From Hordeum vulgare subsp. vulgare (lineage: Eukaryota > Streptophyta > Magnoliopsida > Poales > Poaceae), in NCBI RefSeq assembly GCF_904849725.1, contig NC_058524.1, forward strand, positions 508,260,263 to 508,324,262: a stretch of DNA of 64,000 nucleotides, read 5' to 3'. Below, one piece after another: positions 12,301 to 22,796 of the stretch. Each line of letters begins with the position of its first letter. Positions within the stretch are counted from its first letter, which is position 1. Made by a program: the position numbers and the translations under genes. The notes below the pieces were generated by a model, which did not search any database, was not told where the DNA came from, and saw only the letters and a list, made by a program, of their open reading frames with translations.

Positions 12301-12739
12301 GGACAAAGTTCCACTCGGTGAGGACGCCAATCGGGAGCTGCTTCGAGCACAAATCCGCGCTAGCAAAGTAGGTCCTTTCATCGGTCGACTGAAAGAAGTC
12401 GTCGGCCGAATTAACAAGGAACTTTGGCCGGAAGACGAGTCGAGGGAGGAGATGGAGACCCTAACGAGCCGACTGGAGGAGGTGCCGAACCAAGTGCAAT
12501 CTTGGAAGAAATCGGCAGCGCGGTGCGGTGCTGATGTTGCGCTGTCTTTGGTCCGAGTCCATTGCAAGGAGGTGCGGGAAGATAAGCTGAAAGCGTTGAA
12601 GGTCGCCAACACGAAGAAACTTCAATTCGAATACTTCATGGAGACGTTCCTCGAGACTACCACCCGCATTGCTGATGGAATTGACTTGGACACTTTTGTG
12701 GAGTCCTCTAGTCCTGACGCCGGCCCAGCTGACGCGTAA
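9327..12739 (+). pseudogene. Antisense six-exon gene of inner Tat element (putative gypsy-type transposon / Transposase_28 domain)
   Basis: Exons by GT/AG junctions that keep frame: 9327-10308, 10398-10804, 10885-10964, 11053-11405, 11874-12168 and 12249-12739 (stop TAA). Together they give about 869 codons. The N-terminal part carries the domain annotated in grasses as putative gypsy type transposon (LPPHPFFKGIMNHFGAQLHH, then VLCECFIGCPPHWGLF). The middle is acidic and low-complexity (Glu/Asp-rich, exon 2). The C-terminal third is predicted coiled coil (YEALRAERNQYAGELEAAM). The only visible damage is one extra G in the G6 run at 9825-9830, which shifts exon 1; a sequencing error there is possible. 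It reads against gag-pol, so its introns are not removed from the genomic RNA. Function unknown. The start is chosen as the first ATG after the TATA-like box. Confidence 0.75.
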
Positions 12740-12956
12740 TCAGATGTTATGCTCGGTATGCCGAGTGTTTGCCTGTGAGATATTCTGGCCACTTCTGTTG
12801 GCCATCATACTTTTAAATCGGTGCGGGTAAACTTGATCCGCATCGAGTCTGTTATCGTGTCTAGACTGTTGGAGTCACAACGAAAACACTTATTCTTTTG
12901 CTTGAATGCTGTTTGGAATTGAACACTTAATGTGTACTCGTAGAATATTAGGACTT

Positions 12957-14590
12957 AGGTGATTCATGATCAGTGCTAAGTTCTCGAGTGTAACGTATAG
13001 TGTACATTCGGAGGAGCGATTAGTACTTAGGCGATGCAGGATCGCAGCTAAGTCCCCGAGTGTGATGTGAAGTGCACACTCGGAGAAGTTAATACTTAGG
13101 CGATGCAGGATCGCAGCTAAGTCCCCGAGTGCCACATAAAGTGCACACTCGGAGGAAGATTAGTACTTAGGCGATGCAGGATCGCAGCTAAGTCTCCGAG
13201 TGCGACGTGAAGTGCACACTCGGAGAAATTAATACTTAGGCGATGCAGGATCGCATCTAAGTCCCCGAGTGCGACGTGAAGTGCACACTCGGAGAAGTTA
13301 ATACTTAGGCGATGCAGGATCGCAGCTAAGTCCCCGAGTGCCACATAAAGTGCACACTCGGAGGAAGATTAGTACTTAGGCGATGCAGGATCGCAGCTAA
13401 GTCTCCGAGTGTGATGTGAAGGGCACACTCGGAGAAGTTAATACTTAGGCGATGCAGGATCGCAGCTAAGTCCCCGAGTGCGGCGTGGAGGGCACACTCG
13501 GAGAAGTTAATACTTAGGCGATGCAGGGTCGCAGCTAAGTCCCCGAGTGTGATGTGAAGGACACACTCGAAGAAGTTAATACTTAGGCGATGCAGGATCG
13601 CGGCTAAGTCCCCGAGTGTGACGTAAAGTGCACACTCGGAGGAAGGTAATACTTAGGCGATGCAGGATCGCAGCTAAGTCCCCGAGTGCGACGTGGAGGG
13701 CACACTCGGAGAATTTAATACTTAGGCGATGCAGGATCGCAGCTAAGTCCCCGAGTGCGACGTGGAGGGCACACTCGAAGAAGTTAATACTTAGGCGATG
13801 CAGGGTCGCAGCTAAGTCCCCGGGTGTGATGTGAAGGGCACACTCGGAGAAGTTAATACTTAGGCGATGCAGGATCGCAGTTAAGTCCCCGAGTGTGACG
13901 TAAAGTGCACACTCGGAGGAAGGTAATACTTAGGCGATGCAGGATCGCAGCTAAGTCCTCGAGTGCGACATGGAGGGCACACTCGGAGAATTTAATACTT
14001 AGGCGATGCAGGGTCGCAGCTAAGTCTCCGAGTGTGATGTGAAGGGCACACTCGGAGAAGTTAATACTTAGGCGATGCAGGATCGCAGCTAAGTCTCCGA
14101 GTGTGATGTGAAGTGCACACTCGGAGGAATTAATACTTAGGCGATGCAGGATCGCAGCTAAGTCCCCGAGTGTGATGTGAAGGGCACACTCGGAGAAGTT
14201 AATACTTAGGCGATGCAGGATCGCAGCTAAGTCCCCGAGTGCGACGTGAAGTGCACACTCGAAGGAAGATTAGTACTTAGGCGATGCGTGATCGCAGCTA
14301 AGTCCCCGAGTGTGACGTAAAGTGCACACTCGGAGGAAGTTAATACTTAGGCGATGCAGGATCGCAGCTAAGTCCCCGAGTGCGACGTGAAGTGCACACT
14401 CGGAGGAAGTTAATACTTAGGCGATGCAGGATCGCAGCTAAGTCCCCGAGTGTGACGTGAAGTGCACACTCGAAGGAAGATTAGTACTTAGGCGATGCGT
14501 GATCGCAGCTAAGTCCCCGAGTGTGACGTAAAGTGCACACTCGAAGGTAGGTGTTACTTAGGCGATTCGGGATCGCAGCTAAGTTTTTTT
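12957..14590. repeat. Minisatellite of about 69-71 bp, 23-24 copies, with two dyads per unit
   Basis: Each unit contains CTTAGGCGATGCAGGATCGC then AGCTAAGTCCCCGAGTG, and ends CACACTCGGAG. The first half can pair CTTAG.CGAT with ATCG.CTAAG, and the second pairs CCGAGTG with CACTCGG, so every unit holds two potential hairpins. Copies differ by scattered transitions. The array lies between the end of pol and the end of the antisense gene. Long minus-strand open frames across it are artefacts of the repeat. Confidence 0.95.
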
Positions 14591-14714
14591 TTGTTTTTTT
14601 TTCTTGTGTGATCGTAGTCTGCAACCACGGAAGAACTCTGAATCTGCAAAAGAAATTGAAACTGTTGTATATTATTTCTCCAAAACTTGTTCGTTACACT
14701 GCTTCAGTCGGCGA

Positions 14715-17700
14715 TCACGTATAGAAACGCTTGAGGAGGTCTCCGTTCCACGCGCGGGGTTCGTCGGTCTCCTTCTGAATGTTGTAGAGTCTGTATGCCC
14801 TGTTGTTCAGCACCTTTGAAATGATGAAAGGACCTTCCCAGCCCGGAGCCAACTTGTGTGGTCTTTGTTGATCCACTCGGAGCACCAAATCGCCAGCCTG
14901 GAACGTGCGGCTTCTGACATGTCGTGCATGAAAACGTCGCAGATCTTGCTGATAAATTGTTGAGCGAGTAAGTGCCATCTCGCGCTCCTCCTCTAGAAGA
15001 TCGACTCCATCTTGCCTTGCTTGTTCTGCTTCGGCTTCGGAGAAGAGTTCGACTCACGGGGCATTGTGAAGCAGGTCACTCGGAAGGACCGCTTCTGCTC
15101 CATAGACGAGGAAGAACGGTGATCGCTCTGTTGATCTGTTTGGAGTGGTGCGGAGGCCCCAAAGTACTGAAGGTAACTCGATTACCCATGCACCAGCAGC
15201 ATGTCCTATCTCTCGCAAGAGCCGAGGCTTCAAACCTTTAAGGATAAGTCCATTTGCACGCTCAGCTTGTCCATTGGATTGCGGATGTGCTACGGAAGCA
15301 AAATCCACTCGGATACCTTGACTCGCGCAGAAACCTTTGAATCTGTCCGAGTCGAAGTTTGTCCCATTGTTCGTGATTATGCTGTGAGGCACTCCGAATC
15401 TGGAGATGATGTCTCTGACAAACTTCACGGCTGTTGAGGCGTCGAGTTTCTTGATGGGCTTAGCTTCTATCCACTTTGTAAACTTGTCGGCTGCCACCAA
15501 CAGATGTGTGTAGCCTCCTTGGCCTGTCTTGAATGGTCCGACTGTGTCTAATCCCCAAACTGCAAACGGCCACACAAGTGGGATTGTCTTTAGTGCAGAT
15601 GTTGGCTTGTGGGACTTGTTGGAGTAGAACTGACAGCCTTCGCATCGATCGACCATAGCTTTGGCCATTTCGTTAGCCTGCAGCCAGAAGAATCCAGCCC
15701 TGAACGCCTTGGCGACGATTGCTCTTGAAGAAGCATGATGGCCGCAGGTTCCCGAGTGGATATCTTCTAGGATCAACTGCCCTTCCTCTGGGGAAATGCA
15801 ACGTTGGAGAACGCCTGAAACACTCTCCTTATACAATTGACCGTCAATGACAGTGAACGCCTTCGACCTGCGAACTATTTGTCGGGCTTGGACTTCATCT
15901 TCTGGAAGTTCTTGTCTTAGGATATATGCCATAATTGGCACAGTCCAATCGGGAATGATTACCAGAATCTCTGTGACCAGATCAACCATAGCAGGCACAT
16001 CGACTTCAGTCGGGTCTGTTGCGCTCTTGGGATGTACTGGCTCTTCTGTGAAGGGGTCTTCTTTGACTGAAGGAAGATGGAGGTGCTCGAGGCAGACATC
16101 ACTCGGGATGGGTCTCCGAGTGGATCCGAGCTTCGCCAACTCGTCCGCCGCTTGGTTCTTCAGTCTTGGAACATGATGAAGTTCTAGACCTTCAAACTTC
16201 TTCTCCAGCTTCCTGAATGCATTGCAGTAGGTTGTCATAGTGGGGTTCCTTACGTCCCACTCTTTCATCACTTGGTTGACCACCAAGTCTGAATCGCCGT
16301 AGACCATCAGGCGATGGACGCCGAGTGAGATGGCCATGCACAATCCGTAGAGAAGAGCTTCATACTCTGCCTCATTCTTAGAGGAATCAAAGTGTATCTG
16401 AAGCACATACTTGAGCTTGTCACCCTTTGGTGATACGATCACAACACCAGCGCCGGATCCATTCAACATCTTAGACCCATCGAAGAACATTGTCCAATGA
16501 GCCGAGTAGATGTGAGTCGGTTGCTGTTGTTCTACCCATTCTGCTATAAAGTCAGCCAGGGCTTGAGACTTAATAGCTTTCTTGGCCTCAAACTTGATGT
16601 CGCAGTACAGCATCTCCATCGCCCACTTTGCCACTCGGCCTGATGCGTCCCGATTGTGGAGAATTTCCGACAACGGAGCATCAGAAACGACAGATACCGA
16701 GTGGTCTTGGAAATAATGAGCCACCTTCTTTGCAGTCATATAGATCCCATAGATAAGCTTTTGATAATGGGGATACCTCTGCTTGGAAGGTGTCAGGACT
16801 TCGGAGACGTAGTACACTAGCCGCTGAACTTTGTATGCTTTGCCTTCTTCTTCTCGCTCGACTGTAAGAACAGTACTGACGACTTGATTTGTAGCCGCGA
16901 TATACACAAGAAGGGGCTCTTTACTGAGCGGAGCAGTAAGAACCGGCTGGGTGGAAAGTAGGACTTTGAGGTCTTCGAACGCGACATGGGCTTCGTCTGT
17001 CCACTCGAAGGTATCTGATTTCTTCATGAGTCGGTACAGAGGAAGTGCTTTTTCGCCGAGTCGACTGATGAACCTGCTCAAAGCTGCTAAGCAACCTGTG
17101 AGTCGTTGAACATCGTGTATTCTGACCGGCCTCTCCATTCGGACGATGGTCCCGATCTTCTCGGGGTTAACATCAATCCCTCGTTTGGAAACGAAGAAAC
17201 CGAGTAACTTTCCGCTGGGAACACCGAATGAACACTTGGCAGGATTTAGCTTGATATCGTACCTACGAAGGTTGGCGAATGTTTCTGCCTAGTCAGTCAG
17301 CAGGTCGGAACCTTTGCGGGACTTGACTACGATATCATCCATGTATGCCTCCACATTGCGACCGATCTGGTCGAGGAGACATTTTTGGATCATGCGCATA
17401 AAGGTAGCTCCTGCATTCTTCAGACCGAAAGGCATGGTGATGTAGCAGAAGCACCCAAACGGGGTGATGAAAGCTGTTTTCAACTCATCGGGACCATACA
17501 GACGGATCTGATGATAACCCGAGTAGGCATCAAGAAATGATAAACGCTCACACCCCGCAGTCGAATCGACAATTTGATCTATGCGGGGGAGCGGAAAATG
17601 GTCTTTCGGGCAGACCTTATTGAGGTGCTTGAAGTCAATGCACATTCGGAGTGACTTGTCCTTCTTGGGCACCATGACTACATTGGCGAGCCACTCGGAG

Positions 17701-20561
17701 TGATGAACCTCGCGAATGAATCTGGCAGCTAGCAGCTTAGCCACCTCTTCTCCGATTGCCTTCCTTTTGTGCGCGGCGGACCGGCGCAGGCGTTCTCGGA
17801 CGGGCCGAGCAGCGGGATCTACATGCAGTCGGTGCTCAGCCAACTCCCTAGGTACACCCGGCATGTCAGATGGCTTCCATGCGAAGATGTCCCAGTTCTC
17901 ACGGAGGAATTGGGTGAGCTCGGCTTCCTATTTGGGATCCAGGGTGGTGGAGATGTTCGTCGGGGCGGCAGACTCGTCCGTCGGGTGGATGCTCACCTTC
18001 TTAGTCTCTCCTGCTGACTGGAACGCGGACTCAGAAGCTGGCTTCTTTGAGCGCATTAAGTCGGCGGGGTCGACTGTCTTCTTGTACTCTTCGAGCTCGA
18101 GTACAGCCATCTGCTGGTCGGCGATCCTCGACCCCACCTGCAGACACTCCTCGGCTCGCTGGTGGTTGCCGGTGATGGTGATAACGCCTTTTGGACCCGG
18201 CATCTTCAGCTTCAAGTACACATAGCACGGGCGTGCCATGAAACTCACGTACGCCGGGCGGCCCAGAATTGCATGGTAAGCACTCTCGAAATCCACCACC
18301 TCGAATGTGAGCTTCTCCTTGCGAAAGTTCTTGTCGGAGCCGAAGATGACCTCCAATGCGATCTGGCCGAGTGATTTGGCCTTCCGCCCTGGGACGACTC
18401 CGTGGAACTGCATATTGCTCTCGCTGAGTCTGGACATCGGAATGCCCATCCCCTTGAGAGTGTCGGCGTACATAATATTCAATCCGCTGCCGCCGTCCAT
18501 TAGGACTTTGCGCAGTCGGACTCCTTCCACCACCGGGTCGACGACCAGAGCCTGCCTTCCTGGGGTGGGGACATGTGTTGGATGATCCGACTGATCGAAG
18601 GTAATCGCAGTCTGAGACCATTTGAGAAACTTGGGGGCAGTCGGAACTGCCATGTTGACTTCTCTGTTTACTAGCTTCAGTCGACTCTTGCTTTCGACAT
18701 CAGCGAAGATCATGAGGGTTGCATGGACTTGGGGGAACGGATCCTCCTTGTCCTCCTCATCCTGTTCAGGATTCTTCTCACTCGGCTGCCCTTCGCTGAA
18801 ACCCTGGATCAGGAGACGGCACTGCAGAGTGGTGTGCTTTGCGTATATGGGGTTACCTTCCTCATCCATCTTCGTATGGATTGGACAAGGCTGGTCCAGG
18901 ATGGGATTGTTGAAAGGCTTTTTCTTGGGGGTGAACTGCGCTTTCCCTTTGCCCTTGAATTTGGCGCTGGTTACAGCTGCAGCTTCTGCTTGCGGTGTGG
19001 GCGGAACCTTCGGTTTCTGCTTCCGAGTGTTACCTCCATCGGCATCGCCGACTGTCTTGTGTTTACCGCTCCGGATGCGGTCCTATTCTTCGCCATTTGC
19101 ATAGCGAGTTGCTATCTCCATCATCTTGCTCATGGAGATGTCGCCGGTTCGACCAAACTTCAAGTACAGCTCCCTGTACCGCACGCCTGCCTTGAAGGCG
19201 CAGACTGCTTGATGCTCGGTGACGTTCTCCACCGTGTGGTAAAGAGTCGTCCATCGCTGGATGAAGTCGCACAAGGGCTCATTCGGCTTCTGGACACAGT
19301 GCTGAAGCTCCACAAGACCTGCAGGGCGCTTGCACGTTCCTTCGAAGGTTCTGATGAACACTCGGGCTAGATCTGCCCAACTGTAAATGCTTGAGGGGGC
19401 CAACTGGTTCAGCCAAGCTCGGGCCGAGCCGTCGAGCATCAGAGGGAGGTGCTTCATAGCGACATGGTCGTCTCCTCCTCCGATCTGGACCGCCACTCGG
19501 TAGTCGTCTAGCCATGTTTCGGGCTTGGACTCTCCTAAGAATTTACCGATTCCCGCAGCCAACCGGAAGTTGGGCGGGATATCAGCCGAGCGGATGGCTA
19601 GACTAAAACACTCGGGACCAGATACGATGGCCCTGCTTCCACTCGGACGGTCCATATCGCGGCCATCGCGGTGGGCTCGACCCCTGTCGACTCTTCCCTA
19701 AGCGACTCGGCCCCTTGCGTCGGGTCTAGGGTCGTAAGTGTCGCCGACTGAATGCCGATCATCATGATGCCGGGACCCGTAGGGCCCACCCCGCGGAGGG
19801 GTGCGTGAGCAACGGCGATACTGATGAGATCCAGGGATGTGAACCAATCTATGCGTGTTTGCATGGACGGAACTATTGCGGATCCGATTGTGTGACTGGG
19901 AGACTGCCGAATTCTGCTGCTGCGCCGTGCGCAACAGGGTTCGGATTTGTTCGATTCCCCTTCCTGCCTCTAAATCAGTCGGCTGGAGGGAATCGGCAAT
20001 CTGGGCAGCCGCGGCCAGGTTGAGGAGAGGGGTGCGGAACACCTCCACGTTGCTCCGTCGAGTGTGTCGGCTGGCAGAATGACGAGGCGGACGACGCGCA
20101 CCGGATGCTTCGCCAACTTCACCTCGGTCGGCTTGACGAGGATCTTCATGGGAGTTGGCCATGTGTACTTCTGCTGCAGGCCCATGACCCATGTACTCGG
20201 TAGGAAGCTCAGTCGGAACCGAGACCGAGCACTGGGAGCGTGGGGCGACTACAACAGACTCCAGGACTGCCACCTGAGAGGACGCGAACTGGCGCGCTCG
20301 GGCATGCTGCACCCAACGTTGTAGACGCGGACTGCGCGATCGCCTGCTGCGGCGCATGACGAAGGTGCAAGCCGGCAATGGAGCCGATTGTTGGAGAAGA
20401 AGAACGCCGCGAGTGCCAGCACGGAAGTGCGTGGCCCCGCGACGGGGAAGCGCCTCGACGTCGAGAGGTGCATCCCGAAGCCACGCCGAATCGTCAACGA
20501 CGAAGGAGAGAGCGCCGAAGAGGATCTGGTGACCCATGCTCGAACCTCCACCGGACGACAT
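14715..20561 (-). pseudogene. Gag-pol of inner Tat element, single frame with five stops
   Basis: One uninterrupted minus-strand frame of about 1,949 codons runs from an ATG at 20561 to a natural stop at 14715. Domains in order: Gag (ARAWLNQLAPSSIYSWADL), a Cys/His cluster near 18880-18920, protease (VLMDGGSGLNIMY), RT with intact YMDD (17345-17334), RNase H, archaeal-type RNase H (MFFDGSKMLNGSGAGVV), integrase (HHxxC region; WGLDTVGPF; SNGQAERAN) and a C-terminal WEGPFIISKVL tail. In-frame stops are at 19700-19698, 19085-19083, 17930-17928, 17291-17289 and 15056-15054. There are no frameshifts. The second integrase Asp is Asn (ITNNGTNF). It would supply all replication enzymes if undamaged. 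Confidence 0.92.
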
Positions 20562-20608
20562 GATGAAAGGAAGTAGTCGCAAACTCGCCGGAAGTCGCTC
20601 AGACGCCT

Positions 20609-20626
20609 GCCCCACGGTGGGCGCCA
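20609..20626 (-). other. Primer-binding site, tRNA-Lys type
   Basis: Read on the minus strand, TGGCGCCCACCGTGGGGC starts two bases after the 5' LTR. It is an 18-base match to the complement of the 3' end of plant tRNA-Lys (from general knowledge of that tRNA). Confidence 0.85.
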
Positions 20627-20628
20627 AC

Positions 20629-21183
20629 TGTCGTGGGTATAAGTCTGACAGTAGATGTGTAGGGCATGAATGAGATGGGCAGAGTCCTAGCTACGGCGAG
20701 GTTGTATGAGTTCAGGCCCCTCTACGGTGGAGGTAATAGCCCTACGTCTCAGTGCTCTTGGAGCTTGTTACCGAGTGTAATATGGAGTACAATGTTTTTC
20801 TAACCCTTTTACCAGTGGGAGAGGGCGGCTTATATAGAGTGCGCTGCCCTCCACAACGGTTCTGATTCAAGGGTGGAGTGGTGGCGATTGAATGCATGCG
20901 TTACAGGTAACGTATGCTATAAATGCTAGTTAATGCACCCAGAAACGTACGGCAGTTTCCCTCCAGGGAGGTTACGACGCACCGAGTGTATCCAGTCGGT
21001 AGGTCCGGTGTCCTCCGAGTCTTAGTCTCCGACTGGATGATTCTGGGCCCGTTACCGACTGGATGATGGGGGCACCTTAATACAGTCGGGCATACTTAAG
21101 GTCCTGTCCCTTGCGTGGGGTAGTCCTTGGGTAGGACCTGTAGGACAGGCCTATGACCCTACCCTAGGACTATGACCCCATCA
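20629..21183 (-). repeat. 5' LTR of inner Tat element
   Basis: 555 bp with the same ends as 8250-8804. It is followed on the left by the primer site and on the right by GGTCC. Confidence 0.95.
20830..20838 (-). promoter_or_regulatory. LTR TATA box
   Basis: The minus strand reads CTATATAAG in the middle of the 5' LTR, at a position suited to start the genomic RNA of the inner element. Confidence 0.6.
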
Positions 21184-21236
21184 GGTCCCTTGTTGCCCAT
21201 CACTGCCTTGATCGCCAGCACGCCCCCGGTGTATAG
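21184..21236 (-). pseudogene. Antisense gene of outer Tat element, last exon (part 2)
   Basis: The minus strand reads in frame from an AG acceptor at about 21237 to the insertion site. Removing the inner element and one GGTCC joins it to 8249 and gives continuous coding (LAIKAVMGNK then into VMTIKKMLG). This shows that the inner element landed inside an exon. Confidence 0.65.
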
Positions 21237-21372
21237 CTGCTCAGTGAAGGTATATATAGCTTTTAAATTAAGCAGGCAGTCGTTTGGAAGATTGGCGGCT
21301 CGTGCACCTGCAAAGGGCACATCAGTATTTGATAATTTTTTATACCAGATTAGTTAATCAAACAGTCAAAGG

Positions 21373-21670
21373 TTAACACTTACCAAACATGGCGACTGTC
21401 ATATTGGACACATGCTTCTTTAAACCGGTTAGCTCTTGTTGGGCGGCTTCCAATTTTTCCTCAGCCTGCTCAGCACGCTTAAGAATGGCGGCTTGATCGG
21501 CTTTGGCTTTCTTCTTAAATTTTTGCTGGTCAGCTTTCATCTTCTCCAGCTCAGCCTGAAGTAAGTGGAATTTCTTCTCCAACTCGGAGTGTGCATCCTG
21601 TTGTTTAGCCAGATTTTTCTTTAAGTCGGCCACCGCCGACTCAGTCTGTGTCACAGACTCGTGCACATCA
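21373..21670 (-). pseudogene. Antisense gene of outer Tat element, coiled-coil exon
   Basis: The minus strand is open for about 97 codons, rich in Lys, Glu, Gln and Ala with heptad character (LEKKFHLLQAELEKMKADQQ), and ends at a GTAAGTG donor about 21383. It corresponds in position and character to the coiled-coil exon 5 of the inner element's antisense gene. Confidence 0.65.
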
Positions 21671-21761
21671 AATTTGGGGAGACAAGTTTCAGCATTACTG
21701 CAAGCAATACTCCTGATACTTGGGGGCTAATGTATGATTTTCATCAAAATCATACCATATG

Positions 21762-22090
21762 CAAGACCCGGCTCATCTTTCAAAAGATGACCCGGACCTT
21801 GGGGGCTACAGGTTGAAGTTTTTTATCTAATACAAGACTCGGCTCATCTTTCAAAAGATGACCCGGCCCTTGGGGGCTACAGGTTGAAGTTTTTATCTAA
21901 TACAAGACCCGGCTCATCTTTCAAAAGATGACCCGGCCCTTGGGGGCTATAGGTTGAAGTTTTTTATCTAATACAAGACCCGACTCATCTTTCAAAAGAT
22001 GACCCGGCCCTTGGGGGCTACAGGTTGGACATTTTTTATATTCAAAGACCCGGCTTATCTTTCAAAAGATGAGCCAGCCCTTGGAAGGCT
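21762..22090. repeat. About 71-bp tandem repeat, five copies, each with an 8-bp perfect dyad
   Basis: Units begin at about 21762, 21833, 21903, 21974 and 22045. Each contains TCATCTTTCAAAAGATGA, whose arms TCATCTTT/AAAGATGA pair perfectly, then CCCTTGGGGGCTACAGG. The array sits between two exons of the outer element's antisense gene. Confidence 0.92.
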
Positions 22091-22215
22091 AATGGGTGCA
22101 GGAAAATACATAAACATACGTACTTCATGTTTAGTCCTCATAAGACGGATCAAGCTCTTGCTCATTTCATAATCCCTCTCCAGATGACTTGCAAAGTCGG
22201 AACAAAGTTGGTCGA

Positions 22216-22576
22216 ATTACAGCTTCTCATATTGGGGGAGCTTGAGGTTGTCTGTGTCTTCATCAGGAGAAAGGCGAGTTGCCTTGGAGGTATGTTTGGA
22301 AAGCACTGCAGTCGGAGGAGTGGAGTAGCCAGTACCAGTGACCACGACGTCTGGATCGTCAGTCGCCTTGAGAGGGCTTGGCGGGTTACCCTTACCAGCG
22401 GTCTCCTTCAAAATGACGGGCGAGTCATCCCGGGCTTCGGGAGTATCGTGCACAGGAAAATCATGAGCCGTCGTTTGCTCTTCATCAGTCTCAGGAACAG
22501 AGGTGCTCGTGCCTAAGGCGTCAGATGTTTGGGGAGTAGAAGATAGGTCACCGGTTTTTCTTCTCTTTGCTTGTGC
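22216..22576 (-). pseudogene. Antisense gene of outer Tat element, acidic exon
   Basis: From an acceptor CGCAG at about 22577, the minus strand reads a Ser/Thr/Pro/Asp-rich stretch (TPEARDDSPVILKETAGKG) and stops near 22217. A second short exon-like piece (22649-22740) ends in a GTGAGTC donor. No further upstream exons with the gypsy-type transposon domain are present, so the gene is 5'-truncated. Confidence 0.5.
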
Positions 22577-22796
22577 CCTGCGACAAAAGCACCAAGATTA
22601 AAAGCACATATCATTGTTTAGAAAATATTGGATTAGCAAAGAAGACTCACCCTTGCACACGAATCATCGGCGGGAGAGCTGATATTGCCGAGTCATCGGA
22701 TGTAGGGGGAGAAGTCTGATAGAACAAAGGCTTGAAGTTCAAAAAGCGGCGACTCACATTTTACACAAAGAAAGTGTTTGATAAAAGCAAAAATTA

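Larger units (their letters stand above)
8250..21183 (-). mobile_element. Complete inner Tat-lineage Ty3/gypsy element, 12.9 kb
   Basis: Two 555-bp direct repeats (8250-8804 and 20629-21183) start TG and end CA on the plus strand and are bounded by GGTCC duplications. Gag-pol reads on the minus strand, so 20629-21183 is the 5' LTR. Inside are a tRNA-Lys-type primer site, gag-pol in one frame (20561-14715), a 23-24 copy minisatellite (about 12957-14590), and an antisense six-exon gene (9327-12739). The two LTRs differ at six positions, all transitions, which suggests a fairly recent insertion. The family name was not assigned. Confidence 0.95.
1..22740 (+). mobile_element. Old Tat-lineage Ty3/gypsy element (outer), partial, split by the inner element
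   Basis: Gag, protease, RT, RNase H and integrase remnants run left to right from about 13 to 6578. They are followed by a non-coding 3' part and by fragments of an antisense gene on the minus strand. A second LTR element (8250-21183) sits inside it with a GGTCC duplication; joining 8249 to 21189 restores an open exon of the antisense gene. The second, archaeal-type RNase H domain after the usual RNase H, plus an antisense gene downstream of pol, are hallmarks of the Tat lineage. The 5' LTR lies outside the window. I found no 3' LTR, and the antisense gene lacks its 5' exons, so the right end looks truncated near 22,740. Twelve in-frame stops and one frameshift make it inactive. The exact right boundary is uncertain. 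Confidence 0.8.

Noticed and set aside
12890..13834. Repetitive minus- and plus-strand open frames in the minisatellite
   Set aside because: They arise from translating the tandem unit and show no independent coding evidence.
12957..14590. CRISPR-like array of regular repeats
   Set aside because: There are no unique spacers; the whole 69-71 bp unit repeats. It lies inside a plant retrotransposon.
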